35,560 nt of DNA from Armatimonadota bacterium (GCA_016869045.1 VGFC01000023.1:1-35560); one strand, 5' to 3'. Counted from the stretch's first letter, positions 15,035 through 23,972 are shown. The notes: generated from the letters alone by a model not told the origin. Numbers and translations: made by a program.

Positions 15035-17770
15035 ATGCAGGTCACGATCAACGATCGTGTGTACGAGGCTCGGGAGGGGGAGACGATCCTGGAGGTCGCG
15101 CTCCGGAACGGGGTGCGCATCCCGAACCTGTGCTACGACCGGCGGCTGGCGCCGACGGGGCAGTGCCGGCTGTGCCTCGTCGAGATCGAGGGCGCGCGGG
15201 GCCTGCAGCCCTCGTGCTGCATGGTGGTGCGCGACGGCATGGTCATCCGCACGAGTACCGAGGAGATCGAGGACATCCGCCGGACGGTCATCAGGCTGCT
15301 GCTGACCGAGCACCCGAACGACTGCCTGCGCTGCGAGGCCAATGGCGCTTGCGCGTTGCAGGACCTGGCGTATGAGTATGGCGTGGACTTCCCGCAGAAG
15401 CCCCGTCAGCCGAAGTTCGAGGTCAACGAGCAGGACAACCCGTTCATCGTCCGCGACTACGACAAGTGCATTCTCTGCGAGCGTTGCGTGCGAATCTGCA
15501 GCGAGGTCCAGGGCGCCAACGCGCTGACGGTCGCCTGTCGCGGGTCGGAGTCCGTTGTCAGTACGTTCCTCGGCGGCACGCTGATGGACTCGCCGTGCGT
15601 GCTGTGCGGGCACTGCGTCGATACGTGCCCGGTCGGTGCGCTGGTGGACAGGAAGCGCCTGGGGTGCGGACGAACCCACGACTTTGTGCGCGTGCGGACC
15701 ACCTGCTCCCACTGCGGCGTCGGCTGCGGGATGTTCCTGCTCGTCCGCCATGGCCGAATCGTCGCCGTGGAGCCCCATCATGCCAGCCCGGCCAACCGGG
15801 GCAGCCTGTGCGTGAAGGGGCGGTACGCCTACGACTTCCCGCATCACCCCGACCGACTGACCACGCCGCTGATTCGCCGCAACGGGGAGCTTCAGCCCGC
15901 GACCTGGGATGAGGCGCTCGAGTACGTCGCGACGCGCATGAAGCAGACTCTCGCCGAGAGCGGGCCGGGCGCCTTCGCCGGGTGGTGCTCCTCGTGTTGC
16001 ACGAACGAGTCGAACTACCTCTTCATGAAGTTCATGCGCGCAGTGATTGGCACGAACACGGTCGATAACTGCGCAAGGAACTGTCACGCTCCCACGGTCG
16101 CCGGTCTGGCGACCACGCTCGGAGCCGGCGCGATGACCAACTCGATCGCCGAGCTCCAGAACGCCCCGTGCATCCTCGCGATCGGGACGAACATGACGGA
16201 GACGCATCCGGTGCTCGCCCTCCGCGTGCGCAAGGCCGTGCAGCAGGGCGCGAAGCTGATCGTGGCCGACCCGCGCCGCACCGAGCTGGCCGACTTGGCG
16301 ACGACGTACCTCCCCCTGCGCGTCGGCACGGACATCCCGCTGCTCAATGGGATGATGCACGTCATCATCAAGGAGGGGCTCTGCCACGAGCAGTTCGCGA
16401 CGGAGCGCTGCGAGGGCTTGGAGGAGCTGAAGGCGGTCGTCGCCGAGTACCCGCCGGAGCGCGTGGCGGAGATCACCGGCATCCCGGCCGAGGACATCAT
16501 CAACGCTGCTCGGGAGTTCGGCGAAGCCGAGCGCGCGGCGATCTGCTACACGATGGGCATCACGCAGCACGCCTGCGGCACGGACAACGTACAGAGCATT
16601 GCGAACCTCGCGCTGCTGACCGGCAACGTGGGCCGCGAGAACGCGGGCGTGAACCCCCTTCGCGGGCAGAGCAACGTGCAGGGCGCGTGCGACATGGGCG
16701 GCTTGCCGAACGTGCTGACCGGCTACCAGAGGATGGATGATCCGGCGGTGCAGGCGAAGTTCGGCGAGGCCTGGGGCTGCGACATGCCGGCGGAGATTGG
16801 CCTGAAGCACACCGAGGCCATCCTGAGGATGGGCGAGGGGCAGATCCGGTGCCTGTACCTCATGGGCGAGCAACCGCTGCTGACGGACGTCGATGTGAAC
16901 CACGCGCGCCACTGCCTCGAGAGGCTTGATCTCCTGGTGATGCAGGACAACTTCCCGGGCGAGACGTCGGCGCTGGCGCACGTGGTGCTGCCGGCGACAG
17001 GCTGGGGCGAGACCGACGGTACGTTCACCAATACCGAGCGCCGCGTGCAGCGCGTGCGACGGGCCGTGCTGCCGCCGGGCGAGTCGAAGCCCGATACGTG
17101 GATCATCTGCGAACTGGCGAAGCGCATGGGGAAGGACATCGGCTCGGGCAACGCCAAGGACACGTGGAACGAGATCGCGCGTCTCACGCCGACGATGGCG
17201 GGGATCAGCTACGAGCGGATCGAGAAGACCGGCCTCCAGTGGCCGTGCCGCACGCCCGCTGACCCGGGCACGAAGTTCCTGCACGCGGACCTGTGGACCG
17301 ACCGCAAGGCGAAGTTCATGCCCGTGCACCACCAGCCGCCGGCGGAACTGCCGGACGAAGAGTACCCGCTGGTGCTGACCACCGGCCGGCGCCTGTACCA
17401 CTACCACACGGGCATGAGGACGCACCACTCGCAGGGAATCGACGACGTCGCGCCCGAGGAACTGGTGGAGATGAGCCCGCAGGACGGCCAGAACCTCGGC
17501 ATCGAGGACGGCGAGATGGTGCGGGTCGTCTCCCGTCGCGGCGAGGTCACGGCGCGAGCCACCTTCACGCGGCGCTCGCCCGTCGGCACGATCTTCATGT
17601 CCTTCCACTTCCGCGAGAGCCCGACGAACGTCCTCACCAACCCCGTCCTCGACCCGAAGGCAGGCATCCCGGAGTTCAAGGCCTGCGCGGTGAGGGTCGA
17701 GAAGGTCGGTGAGACGGCTCCTACCCCCCTGCCCCCCTTCCTTCAGAAGGGGGGAGACGATAGGGGGTAG
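15035..17770 (+). CDS. fdhA: formate dehydrogenase alpha subunit, molybdopterin/NuoG-type, cysteine form
   Basis: 911 residues; oxidises formate to CO2 (or the reverse) at a bis-pterin Mo/W centre, cytoplasmic (no signal peptide). N-terminus: [2Fe-2S] (Cys33, 44, 47, 61), His-ligated [4Fe-4S] (His93, Cys97, 100, 106), two [4Fe-4S] (Cys145-155, Cys188-198). The catalytic domain starts with Cys224, 227, 231, 259. The active site CHAPTVAGL has Cys350 (TGT, not TGA) next to His351, matching the Sec-His of FdhF-type enzymes. RGQSNVQGACDMGG is formate dehydrogenase specific. GAGGGA lies 6 nt before the ATG. Residues from about 895 (TPLPPFLQKGGDDRG) are encoded by an intergenic repeat that ran into the gene. 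Confidence 0.95.
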   Translation: MQVTINDRVYEAREGETILEVALRNGVRIPNLCYDRRLAPTGQCRLCLVEIEGARGLQPSCCMVVRDGMVIRTSTEEIEDIRRTVIRLLLTEHPNDCLRCEANGACALQDLAYEYGVDFPQKPRQPKFEVNEQDNPFIVRDYDKCILCERCVRICSEVQGANALTVACRGSESVVSTFLGGTLMDSPCVLCGHCVDTCPVGALVDRKRLGCGRTHDFVRVRTTCSHCGVGCGMFLLVRHGRIVAVEPHHASPANRGSLCVKGRYAYDFPHHPDRLTTPLIRRNGELQPATWDEALEYVATRMKQTLAESGPGAFAGWCSSCCTNESNYLFMKFMRAVIGTNTVDNCARNCHAPTVAGLATTLGAGAMTNSIAELQNAPCILAIGTNMTETHPVLALRVRKAVQQGAKLIVADPRRTELADLATTYLPLRVGTDIPLLNGMMHVIIKEGLCHEQFATERCEGLEELKAVVAEYPPERVAEITGIPAEDIINAAREFGEAERAAICYTMGITQHACGTDNVQSIANLALLTGNVGRENAGVNPLRGQSNVQGACDMGGLPNVLTGYQRMDDPAVQAKFGEAWGCDMPAEIGLKHTEAILRMGEGQIRCLYLMGEQPLLTDVDVNHARHCLERLDLLVMQDNFPGETSALAHVVLPATGWGETDGTFTNTERRVQRVRRAVLPPGESKPDTWIICELAKRMGKDIGSGNAKDTWNEIARLTPTMAGISYERIEKTGLQWPCRTPADPGTKFLHADLWTDRKAKFMPVHHQPPAELPDEEYPLVLTTGRRLYHYHTGMRTHHSQGIDDVAPEELVEMSPQDGQNLGIEDGEMVRVVSRRGEVTARATFTRRSPVGTIFMSFHFRESPTNVLTNPVLDPKAGIPEFKACAVRVEKVGETAPTPLPPFLQKGGDDRG

Positions 17771-17975
17771 GACCTCCGAGGCGCAGACTCCCCCTTCCTC
17801 CGGAAGGCGGAACGCGAACCTCGTCCCCTGCCGTTCCCCCCTTCCTTCAGAAGGGGGGAGACGCTAGGGGGTAGGATCTCCGGGGCGCAGACTCCCCCTT
17901 CCTCTGGAAGACGGAACGCGAACCTCATCCCCTGCCGTTCCCCCCTTCTGAAGGAAGGGGGGCAGGGGGGTAGGA
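17719..17975. repeat. 104-bp direct repeats within a 36-bp inverted repeat
   Basis: CTTCCTTCAG recurs at 17737 and 17841 (period 104), and nearly the whole 104 bp is duplicated with a handful of differences. The first 36 bp (17719-17754) are the exact reverse complement of 17940-17975, so the cluster is closed by an inverted copy. Each unit contains a CCCCCCTTC/GAAGGGGGG hairpin. It fills the 216-bp gap between fdhA and mtaB and extends back into the last 17 codons of fdhA. Confidence 0.9.
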
Positions 17976-17986
17976 ACCGTTCCCCC

Positions 17987-19276
17987 ATGCGCAAGAAAGC
18001 CGCCATCACCACGCTCGGGTGCAAGCTCAACCGGTACGATAGCGAGCGCATCCGCGAGCAGCTCATGCGGCGAGGGTACGACATCGTCGAGTTCGACGAG
18101 GTCGCCGACCTGTATGTCGTCAACAGCTGCACGGTCACGGCGAAGAGCGATCGCGACGCGCGACGGCTGGCGCGGCAGGGCAAGCGCCGCAACCCTCGGT
18201 CGGTCGTCGTGCTGACCGGCTGCTACGCGGAAGTGGCGCCGGAGAAGGTCGCCGAGATCGCGGAGATCGACATCGTTCTCGGCAACACGGAGAAGGAGAC
18301 CATCGCTGCCCACGTGCCGCCGGGCTCGGACCTCGCCGAGGCTGAGGAGGAGGGCGACCCGCACGGCGAGCGGCTGATCGAGTCCTTCGCCGGGCACACG
18401 CGCGCGTTCGTGAAGGTGCAGGAGGGCTGCGACGCCCACTGCGCCTACTGCATCATCCCCCAGGCGCGCGGCCCGAGCCGGAGCGTGCCTCCCGTGCAGG
18501 TCGTCCAGCAGGTCGAGAAGCTCGTCGCCGCCGGGCATCCCGAGGTCGTGCTCATCGGCGTGCACCTTGGCTGGTACGGAGGCGACCTCCCGGAGGAGTA
18601 CGTGGACCTGGAGGAGCTAGCGCGCTGGCTGTGTGAGGTTCCCGCCCTCGGGCGCCTCCGCCTCTCCTCCATCGAGCCATGCGAAGTCGCCGAAGGCATC
18701 ATCGACCTCATCGCGCGCCACCCGCGAGTCTGCCGGCACCTGCACATCCCGCTGCAGAGCGGCTCGGACGCGATCCTGCGCTCCATGGGCCGGCCCTACG
18801 ACGCGCAGCAGTACGCCGACCTCGTCGCGAGCATCCGGGAGGCCAGCCCGCTCGCGGGGATCGGCACGGATGTGATGGTCGGCTTCCCCGGGGAGACGGA
18901 CGCGCACTTCGAGGAGACGCGGGCCTTCCTGGCCGGGTTGCCGCTGAGCTACCTGCACGTGTTCGCGTACTCACCAAGGCCCGGCACGCGCGCCGCCGAC
19001 ATGCCGGACCAGGTGCGCCCCGATCTCAAGCGCGAACGCAGCCGCGAGCTGATGAAGCTCTCCGCCGAGATGCGCCTGTCGTTCGCCGAGCAGAACCTGG
19101 GGGAGACGGTAGACGTGGTGGTGGAGGAGCCCCTCACCGAGGAGGGCTACCTCATCGGGATGAGCGACAACTACCTGCGAGTGCGCTTCGCAGCGCCAAC
19201 AGCATTGCGCGGCAGCATCGCTTCGGTGAAGCTCGCCTCGGCTGACCCGCACTCCGTCACGGGCACCCTCGCCTAG
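17987..19276 (+). CDS. mtaB: tRNA (N6-L-threonylcarbamoyladenosine(37)-C2)-methylthiotransferase
   Basis: 429 residues, radical-SAM methylthiotransferase; converts t6A37 to ms2t6A37 in ANN-decoding tRNAs. The N-terminal UPF0004 domain carries cluster ligands Cys12 (TLGCKLN), Cys48 (NSCTVT) and Cys79 (TGCYAE); the radical-SAM cluster is CDAHCAYC (Cys148, 152, 155). IPLQSGSD, FPGETD and YSPRPGT are family motifs, and the C-terminus has a TRAM-like region. TLGCKLN and the short acidic insert favour MtaB over MiaB/RimO. The start codon lies 11 bp beyond the palindromic repeat; the only ribosome-site-like sequence, TAGGA (17971-17975), is the repeat's last bases. It converges with the next gene with a 4-bp overlap of coding ends. 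Confidence 0.93.
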   Translation: MRKKAAITTLGCKLNRYDSERIREQLMRRGYDIVEFDEVADLYVVNSCTVTAKSDRDARRLARQGKRRNPRSVVVLTGCYAEVAPEKVAEIAEIDIVLGNTEKETIAAHVPPGSDLAEAEEEGDPHGERLIESFAGHTRAFVKVQEGCDAHCAYCIIPQARGPSRSVPPVQVVQQVEKLVAAGHPEVVLIGVHLGWYGGDLPEEYVDLEELARWLCEVPALGRLRLSSIEPCEVAEGIIDLIARHPRVCRHLHIPLQSGSDAILRSMGRPYDAQQYADLVASIREASPLAGIGTDVMVGFPGETDAHFEETRAFLAGLPLSYLHVFAYSPRPGTRAADMPDQVRPDLKRERSRELMKLSAEMRLSFAEQNLGETVDVVVEEPLTEEGYLIGMSDNYLRVRFAAPTALRGSIASVKLASADPHSVTGTLA

Positions 19277-21909
19277 CCGGACGCTCTACTGCACTCCTTC
19301 CACATCGCCGCAACCGCCCGCTTCCGTTCATCCTCGGAGCCTTCGTACGAGGCCAGAACCGTCTCCAGCCCCTGCGCCAGCCGCGTCGCGGCCTCAACGT
19401 AGCTCCGGTCGGCGGCGTGCTGCGAGACGGGCGGGAGGGGCGGCAGTTGGCCCTCGGCGATCAGCCGTTCGCGCTCGTGGATCACGCGCACGTAGTCCAC
19501 GACCAACCTCGCGTGCTGCGCCTCATAGCTGTCCTCCAGCCCCGCCTGCCGCAGCCGCTCGCAGAACACGCCCCACCGCGCCCATTGCGGGCCTGCGGGT
19601 TTCTTCGCCGGTGTTGAGGCGACCAGCTTGCCGTTGAGGTAGAGCCGCAGCTCGCCGCGCGGGTCGAACGTGCCCGCGAGATGCACCCACTCGCCGGGTT
19701 TCAGCCTCGCATCGTAGGCGGCGTGCCCCTGCTCCGTGATTAGCCGCAGCGAGTTCCCCGGGCACGTGTCCAGCAGGTAGCCGTCATCCACGCCCGCCGT
19801 CACCTTGTCGATGATCCGCGCCCCCATGTCGGGTAGCTGGTCCGGGCAGATCCATGCATCGAGCGTGTAGGCGCCGCGCGGCTCCAGGCGCGAGTCGAAC
19901 GCCACTTCCAGGTAGCCCTCGCCCGTGAGGCGGACGCCCGCCTCCGTTACCTCGACCTTGCCGACCACCTTCGCGCTCAGGTCCCCGCCCGCCGCATTCG
20001 GGCAGAGGCCGTCCCGCGTCTGCCCAAGCACCCAGTCCGCGATCAGACTGGGATCGCCTGCCAGCGTGCGCGCCGGATCGGCGGCGAGTGCCGCCATCTC
20101 CTCCTCCCCCAGCGCCCGCCCCCAGATTCGTGCGCGGCCCATGAGGCCGAGGAACTGGTTCCCGCTGCCGCTGTTGGCGCCGAGGCGCAAAGGTCGTTGG
20201 TTGTCCGCCGTCAGCGCGGCATACGCCGTCAGGTCCCAGAAGGGGTCGCCCGGCGGCGGTACGGGGTCGGGAGACGCGGGCACACCTAACGGTGCCCCGG
20301 GGCGCGTCGCGCCACCGAGGCAGATGGTGACCTGCGCGAGACCGGGCGTCTCGTCATACGGCAGCCGCACGGACGCGCGATCGTGCGCTCTCCACCGCTT
20401 CCCGTTCACCCAGACCGACGTGACCTCACCGGAGCCCACCGTCGCCAGGTAGACCCGCTTGTCACCCAGACGGATCGGGAAGCGCTGCTCAAGCCGGGTG
20501 ATCGCCGGCGGAATGTGAGGGAGAAGCGTGACCCCCTCGGCGGTGTAGAGATACTCGAACAGGCCTCGGATCAACGCGGAGGGTGCGCCCCACGTGTCGT
20601 ATACGCAGTTGATCGGTTCATTGGGCTGGTAGACGTTCGCGCCGAAGTCCACCAGGTTGTTGTCCATCCGAAACGTGCGCGCGAACTTCAGGATATGCTC
20701 CATGGACCGCCGCGCATCGTCGTGCTTACCGAGCCGGTAGTACGCGAGGATCATCCGCGCTTCGCACGTCGTCCAGTGGCCGCCGTTCACCCACCGGCCG
20801 AACTCCCACAGGCCCGTAGGCGGCACGTACATGTCATCGAGCGAGGGGCAGTTGGTGATAATCACATCATGCGGGCGCAGGCCGGGGATCGAGGCGATCT
20901 TGTCATAGATGCGCGCCGCCTGCGCATCATCGACCACGCGGAACGCCACCGCGTCGTGGTTGCAGACCGCCTCGAAGTAGCCGTGCTGCTCTGCGCCGTA
21001 CACGCCGTGGCGCGTGCCGTCCGGGTCCAGGTACTTGAGGAAGTAGCCCTCATCGGTCGTGAGCGCAGGCAGGCCCTGGCGCGCCAGGCGGCGGCGCTCG
21101 TCGTAGAGGGCTGCCTGCTCCGCGCGACCGACGAGCTTCTCCAGCTCGATGAGCCGACCCAGCGCCGCGATGTAGGTGATGGAAAGCCCGGCGAGGTAGG
21201 CCTGGCCATACGTGCCGTCCGGCTTCAGCCAACCGGCGTAGCTCGGCGCCAGCAGATTCCCGGCCGGCCCTGCCAGGAAGAGGTTCGTCTTCGGATCGCG
21301 CCGACCCTCGATGAAGTTGGCGCAGCGTTCGAGCTTCGGCAGGTAACGCGCGATGGCCTCACGGTCACGGCTGATCAGCAGCAGCTCCGCCTGCAGCACG
21401 ATCCCCGCTGCGGTGAACTCCATCCCCCAGTCGTGGATGTCGATCCGGCCGTCGCCCTGCTTGTAGACGATCCAGTTCGGCGCCGCCGCGTCGCACAGGC
21501 AGCCATCCGGCGCCACCCAGTCGTGCACGCCCTTCCGCTGCCCGTCCCCCATCTGGCTGAACCAGAGGTCCTGGGCGTTCTGCAGGAACGTGGTGTACGG
21601 CTCCGTGAGGAACGGCAGCGCGCAGTAGCTCGGCCCATAGCTGTTCTGAATCCACCAGGCGCCCCACGTCGGCCCCTCCACGAAACCGTTCCATTGGGGG
21701 GCGTACAGCATGGGGATGTTCTGCAGCTCGGGATCGGGGTGGTACATCCGCGCCGCCGTCTCCAGCAGTCGCAGATACTCTACGTCCCCCTCCCCCGCGA
21801 AGTACCTCCCCTCAAACGGCTCACCGGCCGCACGTGCCGTCACTTGTGCCCCGGCTGTTGCCGCAAGGGCCGCTCCCCCCATCGCCCGCACGAACTCCCG
21901 CCTTCGCAT
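19273..21909 (-). CDS. Tat-exported glycosidase-like protein with C-terminal LamG-type domain
   Basis: 878 residues. Twin-arginine signal (RRREFVRAMGG, then an Ala-rich segment to about residue 28). Residues about 45-490 are helix- and Trp/Tyr-rich (EGPTWGAWWIQNSYGPSY, NGGHWTTCEARMILAYYRLG, YDTWGAPSALIRGLFEYLY), resembling six-hairpin (alpha/alpha)6 glycoside hydrolases. Residues about 545-790 resemble a concanavalin/LamG-type domain (YTLDAWICPD, GEWVHLAGTFDPRGELRLYLNGKL). This suggests a secreted or periplasmic enzyme acting on a polysaccharide; substrate and GH family were not recognised. AAGG lies 5 nt and AGGAGA about 12 nt before the ATG. Its end overlaps mtaB by 4 bp on the opposite strand. 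Confidence 0.85.
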   Translation of the reverse strand: MRRREFVRAMGGAALAATAGAQVTARAAGEPFEGRYFAGEGDVEYLRLLETAARMYHPDPELQNIPMLYAPQWNGFVEGPTWGAWWIQNSYGPSYCALPFLTEPYTTFLQNAQDLWFSQMGDGQRKGVHDWVAPDGCLCDAAAPNWIVYKQGDGRIDIHDWGMEFTAAGIVLQAELLLISRDREAIARYLPKLERCANFIEGRRDPKTNLFLAGPAGNLLAPSYAGWLKPDGTYGQAYLAGLSITYIAALGRLIELEKLVGRAEQAALYDERRRLARQGLPALTTDEGYFLKYLDPDGTRHGVYGAEQHGYFEAVCNHDAVAFRVVDDAQAARIYDKIASIPGLRPHDVIITNCPSLDDMYVPPTGLWEFGRWVNGGHWTTCEARMILAYYRLGKHDDARRSMEHILKFARTFRMDNNLVDFGANVYQPNEPINCVYDTWGAPSALIRGLFEYLYTAEGVTLLPHIPPAITRLEQRFPIRLGDKRVYLATVGSGEVTSVWVNGKRWRAHDRASVRLPYDETPGLAQVTICLGGATRPGAPLGVPASPDPVPPPGDPFWDLTAYAALTADNQRPLRLGANSGSGNQFLGLMGRARIWGRALGEEEMAALAADPARTLAGDPSLIADWVLGQTRDGLCPNAAGGDLSAKVVGKVEVTEAGVRLTGEGYLEVAFDSRLEPRGAYTLDAWICPDQLPDMGARIIDKVTAGVDDGYLLDTCPGNSLRLITEQGHAAYDARLKPGEWVHLAGTFDPRGELRLYLNGKLVASTPAKKPAGPQWARWGVFCERLRQAGLEDSYEAQHARLVVDYVRVIHERERLIAEGQLPPLPPVSQHAADRSYVEAATRLAQGLETVLASYEGSEDERKRAVAAMWKECSRASG

Positions 21910-21920
21910 GGCCTTGCCGT

Positions 21921-21957
21921 TCTCCTACACTCCGAAACTCCTGCTCTCCTACACTCC
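21921..21957. repeat. 13-bp direct repeat in leader of the Tat-exported protein gene
   Basis: TCTCCTACACTCC occurs at 21921-21933 and 21945-21957. On the transcribed minus strand it reads GGAGTGTAGGAGA twice, giving two purine-rich, Shine-Dalgarno-like blocks between leuA and the next start. Confidence 0.6.
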
Positions 21958-21966
21958 TGCCGTCCC

Positions 21967-23499
21967 TCACACCTCATCGATCTTCGCTTTGCGCTCGGCG
22001 ACGATGAGCTTGTTGACGCCATTCAGGTAGGCTTTCGCGCTCGCGAGCATGGTGTCCACATCCGCGCCGCGGCCGATGGCCTCGCGGTCCTCCATCACGA
22101 GGCGAATGCGCGCCTGCGCGATCGCATCCCGGCCGCGCGTGACGGCGTGGACGGAGAAGTCCTCCAGCGTGCCGCTCAGACCTGTGGCCGCATCGATGGC
22201 CGAGCAGACGGCCTCCACGGGTCCGTTCCCCACGCCCGAACCGCGCATCTCCTCCCCGTCGCGCTCCAGCGTGACCTCTGCGGTGGGCGTCGTCGTCCCG
22301 GCCACCACGTTCAGCGAGACGATGCTGTACGTGCCCGCGCTGGCGGCGCCGTTGAGCTGCATCAGGGTCGCGAGGTCCTCGTCGTGAACCTGCTTCTTGC
22401 GGTCGGCCAAGGCCAGGAAGCGCTGGTAGATGACGTCCAGCTTCTCGGGGCTCTCGACCGGGTAGCCCAGATCGTCCAGCCGCTTCTTCAGCGCGGCGCG
22501 CCCCGAACGCGGTCCGAGCGTGATGGCGCTCTCCGAGATCCCGACGTCCTGCGGGTCCATGATCTCGAAGGTCGTGCGCTCCTTGATGACGCCATCGGCG
22601 TGGATGCCCGACTCGTGGCTGAAGGCGTTGTCGCCGACGATGGCCTTGTTCGGGGCAACAAGGAAGCCGCTGAAGCTGCTCACCATGCGGCTCGTGCGCA
22701 TGATCTCGCTCGTCTCGGTGCCCACCTCGAGGCCGAAGAAGCCGCGGCGCGTCTTCAGGCCCATCACGATCTCCTCCAGCGACGCATTCCCCGCACGCTC
22801 GCCCAGCCCGTTCACCGCACACTCCACCTGCCGCGCGCCCGCGTGCACCGCCGCCAGCGAGTTGGCGGTCGAGAGGCCCAGGTCATCGTGGCAGTGGACG
22901 GAGATGATCACGGCGTCCATGCCCGGCACGTTCTCGCGCAGGTGGGTAATGAGGTCGTGCATCTCCCACGGCGTCGTGTAGCCGACGGTGTCCGGGATGT
23001 TCACCGTGGTGGCACCGGCGGCGATCGTCGCTGCAACGACCTCCACGAGGTACGGCCGATCGGTCCGCGTGGCGTCCATCGGGCTGAACTCGACATCCGC
23101 GCAGCGCGCCTTGGCGAACTCCACGGCGTGGACCGCCATCTGCAGGACCTCGTCATGGGTCTTGCGCAGCTGGTACTTCACGTGGATGTCGCTCGTGCCC
23201 ACGAAAGTGTGGATGCGGGGCCTTTCCGCCGACTGGACCGCCCGCCAGGCGGCGTCGATATCCTCCTCCCGCGCCCGCGCGAGGCCCGCAATGATCGGCC
23301 CCCGCACGGTCTGCGCGATCTCCCGGACGGCGTTGAAATCGCCCGGCGAGGAGATCGGGAAGCCCGCCTCGATCACGTCCACTTTCAGCCGCGCAAGCTG
23401 CTTGGCGAGGGTCAGCTTCTGGTCGCGGTCCATACTCGCGCCCGGCGACTGCTCGCCATCCCTCAGCGTCGTGTCGAAGATCAGCACCCGGTCTGTCAT
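21967..23499 (-). CDS. leuA: 2-isopropylmalate synthase
   Basis: 510 residues; condenses acetyl-CoA with 2-oxoisovalerate, the first step of leucine synthesis. DTTLRDGEQSPGASM (residues 9-23) and SVHCHDDLGLSTANSLAA with the metal-binding HxH are the HMGL-like barrel motifs; NGLGERAGNASLEE and FSHESGIHADG are LeuA-type. The C-terminal about 120 residues form the leucine-binding regulatory domain (GNGPVEAVCSAI). The ATG at 23499 has AAGGAG 10 nt upstream. The leader contains a leucine T-box and terminator, which supports LeuA over citramalate or homocitrate synthase. Confidence 0.97.
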   Translation of the reverse strand: MTDRVLIFDTTLRDGEQSPGASMDRDQKLTLAKQLARLKVDVIEAGFPISSPGDFNAVREIAQTVRGPIIAGLARAREEDIDAAWRAVQSAERPRIHTFVGTSDIHVKYQLRKTHDEVLQMAVHAVEFAKARCADVEFSPMDATRTDRPYLVEVVAATIAAGATTVNIPDTVGYTTPWEMHDLITHLRENVPGMDAVIISVHCHDDLGLSTANSLAAVHAGARQVECAVNGLGERAGNASLEEIVMGLKTRRGFFGLEVGTETSEIMRTSRMVSSFSGFLVAPNKAIVGDNAFSHESGIHADGVIKERTTFEIMDPQDVGISESAITLGPRSGRAALKKRLDDLGYPVESPEKLDVIYQRFLALADRKKQVHDEDLATLMQLNGAASAGTYSIVSLNVVAGTTTPTAEVTLERDGEEMRGSGVGNGPVEAVCSAIDAATGLSGTLEDFSVHAVTRGRDAIAQARIRLVMEDREAIGRGADVDTMLASAKAYLNGVNKLIVAERKAKIDEV

Positions 23500-23563
23500 A
23501 GCCTGTCGCTCCTTGCCGTCCGTTGCCATCCGCCTCTGCCGTCACCCATCACCCATCACCTAG

Positions 23564-23596
23564 CAAAAAGCCCCCGTCTCTCTGAAGAGACGGAGG
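23564..23596 (-). terminator. intrinsic terminator of the leuA T-box leader
   Basis: On the minus strand an 11-bp stem (CCTCCGTCTCT with AGAGACGGGGG, loop TCAG) is followed by CTTTTT. Its 5' arm directly follows the T-box sequence, as expected for mutually exclusive antiterminator and terminator folds. Confidence 0.92.
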
Positions 23597-23870
23597 CCGA
23601 TGGCTTCCGCGGTACCACTCTTCTTGGTCCCATCCGCCGGGACCCGCTCAGTCGGTACGAGGGCCGGACATCGCCCCGATACCGCCGCCCAGGTAACGGT
23701 GGGCGCTCCGTCGTAACCTACTGGGTCCGGCCTGCGCAGGACCGTTCGGTACGCGACTCAAGGGCGAGTTTCAGCGGTCTCGGGATGGCCGCCTCTCAGC
23801 GATAGCGGCCTCTCTGTGACCCGTCCTCCGCCTACTACTCCCTGTCACAGTCTTTGGTTGCCCAGATTGC
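23564..23870 (-). promoter_or_regulatory. leucine-specific T-box riboswitch
   Basis: Leader read on the minus strand. The conserved T-box GAGTGGTACCGCGG (23620-23607) has UGGU to pair with the ACCA end of uncharged tRNA. Stem I shows AGTA (23839-23833 region) opposite GAA (23772-23770), the loop-E pair next to the specifier, and the distal AGAGAG/GCTGAGAG motifs (about 23787-23820). The specifier after GAAA is CTC (23768-23766), a leucine codon read by tRNA-Leu(GAG). The terminator follows at 23564-23596 and leuA starts 65 nt later. Uncharged tRNA-Leu should stabilise the antiterminator and switch leuA on. Confidence 0.93.
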
Positions 23871-23875
23871 GCGAG

Positions 23876-23904
23876 ATTGTAGTGGATACGCTGGTGAGTG
23901 TCAA
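23876..23904 (-). promoter_or_regulatory. sigma70-type promoter of leuA
   Basis: On the minus strand, TTGACA (23904-23899), a 17-bp spacer and TACAAT (23881-23876): perfect -35, five of six at -10, ideal spacing. The predicted start near 23869 lies just before the T-box stem I. Confidence 0.85.
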
Positions 23905-23972
23905 TGGTGACGGCCGGAGTCGGGGAGATGCGGAGTTGCGCAGTTCAGGAGAACGGCGACGGCACGAACGGC

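Noticed and set aside
16082-16084. Selenocysteine codon at the formate dehydrogenase active site
   Set aside because: The codon is TGT; the protein is the cysteine form and needs no SECIS element.
14933-17608. 891-codon minus-strand open frame
   Set aside because: Antisense to fdhA, whose motifs are unmistakable; no recognisable domain of its own.
20383-23805. 1140-codon plus-strand open frame
   Set aside because: It runs antisense through the Tat-exported protein gene, leuA and the T-box leader; its composition is the His/Arg/Asp-rich pattern of a high-GC shadow frame.
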